A stretch of DNA of 64,000 bases from an uncultured Pseudoflavonifractor sp. (GTDB lineage Bacteria; Bacillota; Clostridia; Oscillospirales; Oscillospiraceae): assembly GCA_904419835.1 (NCBI GenBank), contig CAJFTA010000002.1, positions 1 to 64,000 on the forward strand, read 5' to 3'. Made by a program: the position numbers and the translations under genes. Below the pieces are notes generated by a model. The model was not told the DNA's origin. It saw only the letters and a program-made list of their open reading frames with translations, and did not search any database. Positions 34,735-42,500 of the stretch are shown piece by piece. Positions within the stretch are counted from its first letter, which is position 1; each line of letters starts with the position of its first letter.

Positions 34735-36525
34735 ATGGCGGAGAGGAAGCGGGGACCGGGGGAGAGCCCCTTCGAGTCCCTGAATATGTTGAAGAAAAAA
34801 TGGAAGGACGGCACCTTTTCCGAGGTTCTGGAGGACTGGAAGTGGATCTTCGGGTACAGCGCCCGGTACAAGGGGGCCATTGCGTTCTATATTGTGATGG
34901 GCATACTCAGCACCTCTCTGGGGCTGGTGAGCAGCGTGGCGGGGAAGTACGCCATCGACGTCATCACCGGCCACGAGACCAGCAAGCTGTGGCTGGTGAT
35001 TCTCATTATGGTGAGCAGCGCCCTTGTCAGCCTGCTGTTCACCAGCGTCATCAGCCGGGTTTCCACCAGGCTGGCCCTGGACATTGACAACGACATCCGG
35101 GCGGACATCTTTGACCAGATCATGGACGCGGACTGGCTGTCCCTGAGCCGGTACACCAGCGGCGACATCCTCAACCGCTTCAACGGGGACGTGGGTACGG
35201 TGAGCAGCAACGCCATCAAGTGGCTGCCCAGCGTGATCATCGCGGTGTACCAGTTTGCCGCCACCTTCCTGGTGCTGTTCTACTACGACTGGGTGATGGC
35301 CCTGATTGCCCTGGGCAGCGCGCCCTTCCTGCTGCTGGCGGGGCGGCTGCTGGTGCGGCGGCAGCGGGAGTACAACCGCCGGGTGCGGGAGGCCAGCAGC
35401 GACCTGATGGCCTATGAGGTGGAGGCGGTGAGCAATTTCGACACCATCAAATCCTTCGGTGTGGGCCCCCATTACAGTGAAAAGCTCCGCTGGTGGCAGG
35501 CGCGGTTCCGGGACATCAGCCTGAAATACAACCTGTTCTCCATCAAGAGCGGCGCACTCATGTCGGCGCTGGGGATTGTGGTCCAGTTCATAGCCTTTGG
35601 GTACTGCCTGTTCCGCCTGTGGGGCGGGGGGATCACATACGGCACCATGACCCTTTTTCTCCAGCAGCGCAGCGAGCTGTCCAACGCCTTCACCAACCTG
35701 GTGTCCATCATCCCCAGCTTTCTCAGCAGCTCGGTCTCGGCCCACCGGATCCGGGAGCTGGCGGAGCTGCCCCGGGAGGCGCACCTCCCGGAGAGCGGCG
35801 GGCTGGACGCCCGGGGCGGCGGGGGCTTTGAGGTGCGGATGGAGCACGTGACCTTCTCCTACCGGGCGGGGGACAGGGTCATCACTGACTCGGCCTTCCG
35901 CGCCGCGCCCGGGGAGATTGTGGCCCTGGTGGGCCCCTCCGGGGAGGGCAAGACCACCCTGATCCGCCTGATTCTGGGCTTGGTGTGCCCGGGGGAGGGG
36001 AGCGTGGTCCTCCGGGACTGCGCCACCGGCCGGGAGGCGCCGGCCAATGCGGAGACCCGGCGGCTCTTTGCCTACGTGCCCCAGGGCAACACCATTTTTT
36101 CCGGCACTGTGGCGGAGAACATGCGCCTGGTGAAGGAGTCCGCCACGGATGAGGAGATCATAGAGGCCCTGAAGCTGGCCTGCGCCTGGGAGTTCGTGGA
36201 GAAGATGCCGGAGCAGATCAACAGTCCGGTGGGCGAGCGGGGGAAGGGGCTGTCGGAAGGCCAGGCCCAGCGGCTGGCCCTGGCCCGGGCCCTGCTGCGG
36301 GACGCGCCCGTCCTGCTGCTGGACGAGGCCACCTCCGCCCTGGACGTGGCCACCGAGCGGGCGGTGCTGCGCAATATCGCCGGCTGCGGCAGGGGAAAGA
36401 CCTGCATTGTTACCACCCACCGCCCCAGCGTCCTCAATCTCTGTCAGCGGGTCTACCGGGTGATGGACACCCATGTGACCGAGCTGAGCCAGGAGGAATC
36501 GGGCCGCATGGCCATGGATTTCTGA
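34735..36525 (+). CDS. ABC exporter half-transporter (membrane and ATPase domains fused)
   Basis: A 596-aa protein. Six membrane spans in an exporter-type domain (about residues 45-345), then a nucleotide-binding domain: Walker A GPSGEGKTTL (about 401-410), signature LSEGQ (about 507), Walker B VLLLDEATSALD (about 524-535), H-loop TTHRPS (about 561). It must form a homodimer, as no partner gene is adjacent. Cargo unknown. It is separated from the O-acyltransferase cassette by a terminator. Confidence 0.93.
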   Translation: MAERKRGPGESPFESLNMLKKKWKDGTFSEVLEDWKWIFGYSARYKGAIAFYIVMGILSTSLGLVSSVAGKYAIDVITGHETSKLWLVILIMVSSALVSLLFTSVISRVSTRLALDIDNDIRADIFDQIMDADWLSLSRYTSGDILNRFNGDVGTVSSNAIKWLPSVIIAVYQFAATFLVLFYYDWVMALIALGSAPFLLLAGRLLVRRQREYNRRVREASSDLMAYEVEAVSNFDTIKSFGVGPHYSEKLRWWQARFRDISLKYNLFSIKSGALMSALGIVVQFIAFGYCLFRLWGGGITYGTMTLFLQQRSELSNAFTNLVSIIPSFLSSSVSAHRIRELAELPREAHLPESGGLDARGGGGFEVRMEHVTFSYRAGDRVITDSAFRAAPGEIVALVGPSGEGKTTLIRLILGLVCPGEGSVVLRDCATGREAPANAETRRLFAYVPQGNTIFSGTVAENMRLVKESATDEEIIEALKLACAWEFVEKMPEQINSPVGERGKGLSEGQAQRLALARALLRDAPVLLLDEATSALDVATERAVLRNIAGCGRGKTCIVTTHRPSVLNLCQRVYRVMDTHVTELSQEESGRMAMDF

Positions 36526-36565
36526 CTTTACCGCCGGGCCGCCGGCCGGAGGCGAAGATATACAA

Positions 36566-36831
36566 GAGTCCCCCGTGAACCAAGGGTTCACGGGGGACTC
36601 AGCGTGCAGAAGGCCTCGCAGAGTTCGCGCCCTCAGGCGCGAAGAAAGTGAAATCTGTTTTCTCCTGGGACATGTGCCTGGGAGAAAACACTGCTCAGGC
36701 CGCAGGTGTGGCCTTTGTCCGCCTAATGCGGGCAAAGGACGCGCGCAGCGGCCTGCATCCCACTCGAAAAAGGCGCTTCGCACCTTTTTCGAAAGACAGA
36801 CCCCCGCGAACCAACGGTTCGCGGGGGTCTG
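36566..36831. repeat. 266-bp array of five hairpins bounded by two related long hairpins
   Basis: Hairpin 1 (36566-36581 with 36585-36600) and hairpin 5 (36797-36812 with 36816-36831) are both perfect 16-bp stems with 3-nt loops and nearly the same sequence (core CCCCCGYGAACC). Between them lie three more: 36656-36669 with 36677-36690, 36712-36722 with 36728-36738, and 36765-36773 with 36783-36791. The block fills the gap between the ABC exporter and the convergent VWA gene. It may be a mobile intergenic repeat, a multi-stem terminator region or a structured RNA. It holds no credible gene. Confidence 0.8.
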
Positions 36832-36844
36832 CTGCTCTGTGGAA

Positions 36845-39139
36845 TTATCTGTTGCCCATAACCTCGCCGCCGTTGGGGTCGGGGGCGGAGTTGGCCTGGG
36901 ACCAGGCCCGCTCCAGAGCGGCCCAGTCGCGGACGGGCTGGAGGACAGTCCAGGACTCAACCTGGGTGCCGTCCACCTCGATGAGCTCAAAGTCATGGGA
37001 GTTGGTGGCCTCCTGGACGGCGGCATAGTACCAGGTGGTGGTATCCATGTTGTCGGGCCAGGTGATCATATCGGGCAGCATGTGCTCCGCGGAGGGGGCG
37101 CGGCCCAGGGTGCGGTTGACAATGGTCATGGCCTCGGCGCGGGTGATGTAGGCGTCGGGGTCGAAGGTGCCGTCGCCGCGGCCCTCAATGATGCCCAGGA
37201 CGGCGGCGCGGTTGATGTACTGGTTGGCCCAGTGGCCGGCAATGTCGGGGAAGATATCCTCGCCCTCATAGGTGCCGCCGAAGAAGCGGACCGCGATGGT
37301 GGCGAACTCGGCGCGGGTGATGGGGGCGTCGGGATCGAAGAGGCCGCCGGGCTTACCGGTGATGATGCCGGCGTTGGTCAGGGTGGCGGAGGCGTTGTTG
37401 AACCAGTCGCTGCTGTCGGTGTCCACATAGACGCTGTCGGTGCTCCAGAACATGGTCCGGGACTCGTCGGTCAGCATACGGAAGAAGATGGTGGCCACCT
37501 CGGCGCGGGTGATGGAGGCCATGGGGTGGACCAGACCGTCGTCACGGCCGATGATGTAGGCGAAGTGATCGGTGGTGTTCAGGTCGGGACCGGGGCCCAG
37601 GGGGACGTCGGGATCCTCGATGTCAGTGCCGCCGTCACCGCCGTCGCTGAGGGTATAGGTCACGGAGGGACGGGGGAAGTACAGCTTGGACTCGGTGCCG
37701 TCGGGGGTCAGATAGGCCTCCACGTTGGGGTAGGTAGTGTGGGTGCCCAGAATGCCGCTGTGGCTGACCAGCCGGGCGGTGTAGGTGATGGACAGCTTCT
37801 GACCGCGGAGCAGATCCTGGTGCAGGGTGAGGGTGAAGTGCTCGGTACCGTCAGAGGCCTCGGTGTAGTTCAGGGTGAGGAACTCCCGGCCGTCCTCGGT
37901 GTGGAAGACCAGGCTGTCCTTGTCGCCCATGGTCTGGCTCTCCCAGTACAGGCCGCCCTGGTCGGTGCCGTTGGCGTTGGTGAGGCTGACGCGGATGGCC
38001 TCGTAGGTGGCCAGGTCAAAGTTGTAGTTCTCATCAGAGCTGTAGCCCAGCACGTCGGTGATGACGCTGCCGGCGGGGACGGCCACGTTGGCGGACTGGC
38101 CGTACATGACGCTGATGATGTCATCCAGCTGGGAGGCGGTGTTGTCCAGGGTGGCGTCAAAGCCGCCGTTCTCCACGCTCTTGCTCTGGGCGTAGTCGAT
38201 GAACTCAGCGGCCAGCTGGGAGAGGGCGGTCACGCCGGCGTCATCCTGATAATAAGGATAGCCCACGGTGACCAGCTTCACGCCGGCGTCGGCCACCTTG
38301 TCCAGCTCCTTGGCGGCGAAGTAGACGCCGGTCTCAAAGTTGGTGAGGGCGTCGGCGTCGTCCTTGACGGCCTGGACCGCGGCGGCCAGGGGCTCGTTGG
38401 CGGAGGCGCTGCCGTAGGTCTGGGGGGCGGCAGACAGGTCCTGGGCCAGCAGGTTGTTCAGGCTGGTCAGGGACTGGTAGCCGCCCTCGGCGGCGTCGTT
38501 GTTGGCCATGGGGGCGGTGGTGCCGTCGGCCTTATAATAGGAGTTGTTCACGGCGTTGCCGCTGTCGTCCAGCCAGTAGAAGCTGCCGCCGTCGGTGATG
38601 AGCACCAGGTAGCGCTTGTCGGCGGCCACGGTGTCGGTGGACAGGCCGCTGAGGGCGTTCAGGCCCTCCCGGATGCCGGCCTGGACGTTGGTGCCGTGGT
38701 CAGAGGCCAGGACAAAGGCGGCGCAGTCGTTCTCCACATTGGCCAGGTCGTTCTGGGAGTCGCCGGTCAGGAGCTGGGGCTCCATCACGGTTCTGGCGGT
38801 GGTGGTGAAGATGGTCAGGCCGGCGTAGATGTTCTTGTCGGCCATGAACTTGAGGGCGTCGGCCCAGTTTTCCACGTAGGTCTTGTTGTCCTCGCTGAGG
38901 AAGAGGCTCTGGGTGGCATCCAGCACGAACTGGATGGCGATGGGGTTTTCGTTGGTGTTGGCCACCACGTCCAGGGTGATGGTGGTGTCGCTGCCGGCCA
39001 GCTCGCTGGCCTGCTTGCCCAGGGTGACGCCGCCCTCTGTGTTGGCGGGCGGGTTGGTTACCGCGGCAGTGGCGGCGGGGAGCATGCCAATCAGCATGAC
39101 GGCAGCCAGCGCCGCGGCCAGGAATTTGCGCATACGCAT
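36845..39139 (-). CDS. Surface VWA-domain protein with SLH repeats
   Basis: A 764-aa exported protein: signal peptide 1-26 (cleavage near ATAA), von Willebrand A domain (about 65-345) starting AIQFVLDATQSL, beta-rich middle region (about 350-530), a Gly/Asp linker (GGDGGTDIEDPDVPLGPGPD) and three SLH repeats (about 540-720: ITRAEVATIFFRML, ITRAEFATIAVRFF, ITRAEAMTIVNRTL). The metal-site motif is DATQS instead of DxSxS, a Thr replacing the first Ser. Likely a cell-wall-bound adhesion or structural protein. GGAGG lies before the ATG. Confidence 0.9.
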   Translation of the reverse strand: MRMRKFLAAALAAVMLIGMLPAATAAVTNPPANTEGGVTLGKQASELAGSDTTITLDVVANTNENPIAIQFVLDATQSLFLSEDNKTYVENWADALKFMADKNIYAGLTIFTTTARTVMEPQLLTGDSQNDLANVENDCAAFVLASDHGTNVQAGIREGLNALSGLSTDTVAADKRYLVLITDGGSFYWLDDSGNAVNNSYYKADGTTAPMANNDAAEGGYQSLTSLNNLLAQDLSAAPQTYGSASANEPLAAAVQAVKDDADALTNFETGVYFAAKELDKVADAGVKLVTVGYPYYQDDAGVTALSQLAAEFIDYAQSKSVENGGFDATLDNTASQLDDIISVMYGQSANVAVPAGSVITDVLGYSSDENYNFDLATYEAIRVSLTNANGTDQGGLYWESQTMGDKDSLVFHTEDGREFLTLNYTEASDGTEHFTLTLHQDLLRGQKLSITYTARLVSHSGILGTHTTYPNVEAYLTPDGTESKLYFPRPSVTYTLSDGGDGGTDIEDPDVPLGPGPDLNTTDHFAYIIGRDDGLVHPMASITRAEVATIFFRMLTDESRTMFWSTDSVYVDTDSSDWFNNASATLTNAGIITGKPGGLFDPDAPITRAEFATIAVRFFGGTYEGEDIFPDIAGHWANQYINRAAVLGIIEGRGDGTFDPDAYITRAEAMTIVNRTLGRAPSAEHMLPDMITWPDNMDTTTWYYAAVQEATNSHDFELIEVDGTQVESWTVLQPVRDWAALERAWSQANSAPDPNGGEVMGNR

Positions 39140-39223
39140 AGCTCATACCTCCGTTTGCAATTTGCATAAAACGGCGCGGCAGACAGCCGGAGAATCTGCG
39201 CGCCGCATGCTAACTCATGACAA

Positions 39224-39252
39224 ATTATAGCATAGCTCAGCGGAAACAGCAA
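39224..39252 (-). promoter_or_regulatory. Promoter of the VWA-SLH gene
   Basis: Minus strand TTGCTG (39252-39247), 17-nt spacer, perfect TATAAT (39229-39224) with an extended TGC before the -10 box. The leader is about 85 nt. Confidence 0.7.
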
Positions 39253-39414
39253 CAAAAAATCATCCACAGGAAGGGGAAATTTCCAATATTAGTTTGTGAG
39301 CGGTTTATGACGCTTTTTGGTTACATATGCGCGAAACATTGCAAAAACGCGGGTGAATAAGTAAAAAAGGGGAATCACATGTTAAAAAATATCCGAAAGA
39401 ATAAAGGAAGATTC

Positions 39415-39443
39415 TTGAATTTGAGTGCCGCCTATGCTATACT
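39415..39443 (+). promoter_or_regulatory. Promoter of the GH20/peptide transcript
   Basis: TTGAAT (39415-39420), 17-nt spacer, TATACT (39438-39443). The predicted start is near 39450, giving a leader of about 127 nt. The surrounding 39240-39450 stretch is AT-rich and otherwise featureless. Confidence 0.75.
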
Positions 39444-39449
39444 AACCAA

Positions 39450-39576
39450 AAATAGGTGCGCTTTCGGCGGAAGGGCCGGAACGAGCCTGATGGTTTGCAG
39501 CCAGACCCCTGTATCGACGGTGACGCCGGAAGCCGGCCTTGCGGGGCAACTGTTTTGCAAGGGAGGAGATAAAGTT
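39450..39576 (+). ncRNA. Structured 5' leader, candidate riboswitch or attenuator
   Basis: The sequence switches from AT-rich to GC-rich exactly at the predicted transcript start and stays so up to the binding site GGGAGGAG. Self-complementary pieces include GCCGG/CCGGC (39525-39537) and ACCCC/GGGG (39505-39546 region) enclosing it. I could not match it to a known riboswitch consensus. It may control the GH20 gene and the peptide behind it. Confidence 0.4.
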
Positions 39577-42500
39577 ATGAAGAAAGCAGTGCGGAAGGGC
39601 GCGTCCAAAGCGGCAGCGCTGGTACTCAGCCTGGCGATGATCTTCGGCATGGTGCCCCTGGTGGGCGCTTCAGCGGAAGAGACGGCGGGCGCGCAGGACA
39701 ATTTCGACCGCATCGTCCATCTGGACATGGGCCGGAAGTATTTCACCCCCGAGTGGATCAAGGCGCTTATTAAGGAGAGCGCGGCGCTGGGGTATACGGC
39801 GCTTGAACTGGACTTCTCCAATAATGAGGGATTCCGGTTCTCCCTGCCTGAAGAGCAGATGAAGATTGAGGTAGGCGGCTATGAGACCGTGCTCGTGGAA
39901 GTGGAGCCCGAGGAGCCTGCGGCGCCCGTGGAACCCACCGAGCCTGCGGCGCCTGTGGAATCCGCCGAGCCCGTGGAGCTCACCGAGCCTGCGGCACCTG
40001 TGGAATCCACCGAGCCCGTGGAGCCCACTGAGCCTGCGGCGCCTGTGGAGCCCACTGAGCCCACTGAGTCTGCGCCCCAGTATAAGGAAGTGCAGGTCTG
40101 GAACAGCAAGACCGTGGATCTCACCGCGGCGCTGAGCAGCGATGGCTACATTACTGCGGATCAGATGGAGGACATCATTGCCTGTGCTGACGAGGCTGGC
40201 ATCGAGATTATCCCCCTGCTGAACAGCCCCGGCCATATGGGCGCTATTCTGGATGTGTTCCCGGAGTACCGCTGGACTGCCAAAAATGGAAAGACCAGTG
40301 AATCCACCATTGATTTGAGGAACGAGGAAGCGGTGAAGTTTGCCCAGGGCGTGGTGAGCGCCTACGCCAAGTGGTTCGCGGAGCAGGACTGCACGACCTT
40401 CAACATCGGCGCGGATGAGTTCGCCAATGATATTGGCGATTCTGTTGGCGACATAATGGGTCTGGATTACATTTATAAAAATGATCGTGACCTGTATGGA
40501 GCGCTGATTGACTATATCGACGACCTGGCGGTTTTCGTGGAAGGCTGCGGAATGACCCCCCGCGCCTTCAACGACAGCTTCTGCTACAGCAATGATACCA
40601 GCGACGCCCCCAGCCGCAATATTCAGGTCTGCTACTGGTCCTCCGGCTGGAACGGCTATTCCCCTGCTTCTGCCTCCACGCTGGCGGATGAGGGCTATGA
40701 GTTGATCAACACCCACGGCAACTACTACTATATCCTGGGGAAGGACGACTGCTGGGACCGCGGCGCTGGGTATGACTTCAACAACAATGCCTTTGCCGGC
40801 GGAAGCACCATTTCCGACCCGGCGGGCGCCATGTTCTGCATCTGGTGCGACGATCCCATTGCTGAGACAGAGCAGCAGGTGGCCGAGAAGATTCGCCTGC
40901 CCCTGCGCGTCATGGCGGCCCGCATGCAGGGCGAGGACGTGAGCGCCGGCTCCGTTGACATGACGGTAATCCCCGGCGGCTTCAATGCCGACGGCACCAT
41001 CAACACCGATGCGCCCAGCACTGAGGTGAAGGATGAGGCCACCGGCGTGGCGGTCACGGCGCCCGGCCTGACCGGCATTGCGGTGGAGAAGGCGGATGCT
41101 CCCGCTCTGGCGGAAGTCCCCTATGTGGCCTATAATGTCACCCTCAACGGCGGCGGATACACAGGCTCTGCGGAGGTCACCATCCCCCTGGCGGGCACTG
41201 GGCTGGAGAATGCGGAGGCCCTGATGGGCTTTGTGCTGGAGCAGGATGGTTCCGTGACCCCGGTTGAAGGCCAGCGCAGCGGCGCGGACTTTACCTTTAC
41301 CGCCCCCCATTTCTCCACCGTGGGCGTCTACGACGCCTCCGCGCTGGCGGCCTCCTCTGTCGCCGGGGACTATGAGCAGTTCACCGGTACGATGGAGGAA
41401 GGGCGGTACCTGATTGTCTATGAGTATACGCATCGTGAGGGCAGTTGGCCTAATTATCATAATGTTACCGACTACTACACCCTGGGCTCCGACGGCTTGG
41501 CCTCTTTGGTCGAACGGGACGAGAACGGCGTCATCACCCTGGACGAGAACGATGGGAACCTCCTGTGGAACTTTGAGCGGAGCGGCAACGGCTGGGCCAT
41601 CACCAACAGCGAAGGCCATCGGATGGGCATGAGCGGCAGTAAAGGGTGGTTTGGCAGCTGGACCATCACCCCCGACTATAATGACAGCAATCCCTGCGTT
41701 TTTACAGTCAGCTCCTCCGGCAATGGATGGAACATCAGCGCGGGTGTTACGGACGGAGGCGACAACACCACCGGCTATTTGGTGGGAACTGCTGATCGGT
41801 GGGGAGATGTCTCCTTTAGCGGCGACACCGATCAGGGCACCCTTTATCTCTACAAGCTGGCTGAGCCTACTTATGCGGTGACTATCATCTGCCAGACCGA
41901 GGACGGTGTGGAGATTCAAAAAGTCCAGGAGATGTGGCCTGCGGGTGCCGCTGTTATCGAGGCCCCCTCGATTTCGGGCTATGACGTGGTTCCCCCTTCT
42001 GAGCAGACCATCGCTGTAACGCCCTCCGGCCTGAATACCGTGACCTTTACTTACAAGCAGTCCGAGAATCCGCCGTCCAATGCTCTGCGTGGCAACAGCC
42101 TCGAGGTTGAGTGGTGGATTACCAACAGCATGGTGCGCGAGGAGGCTAACGATTGGGCGGATAGCTCTACCACCATCTCCAGTTCCGATGCCAATAGCAA
42201 TGACGGCGTGGCGCTGACGGGAGTCTCTCCCGAGACGGCCTACTCCAACTACGACGGCTGGGTGGAGCTGCATTACTGGCAGAGCATGCGTCTCGACCGC
42301 GATAATCACCAGACCGGCGACAGCGGCGACGATGAGACCGCCGACGGCACCGTCATCACCCGGGTGCGCTATCACAACGGCGCCTGGCAGTACATGGACG
42401 AGAACGGCCTCTGGAACTGGTTTGTCAGTGGCGACCAGGTGGTCACCTACTACATGCGGCACACGGATATCACCAAAGAGATTACCACCGCCATGAAGGA

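Noticed and set aside
36566..36831. Hairpin block as an insertion sequence
   Set aside because: No transposase frame, no clear target-site duplication; the terminal hairpins are each internally palindromic and not an inverted-repeat pair around a gene.
34312..37026. A 904-codon minus-strand open frame running through the ABC exporter and the hairpin array
   Set aside because: It is antisense to a well-defined ABC protein and reads through perfect hairpins; no binding site or family match.
39450..39576. Assignment of the leader to cobalamin, c-di-GMP or another named riboswitch
   Set aside because: Short resemblances (GGTGC, AGCCAG, GACGC) occur but the order and conserved core boxes of those classes are missing.
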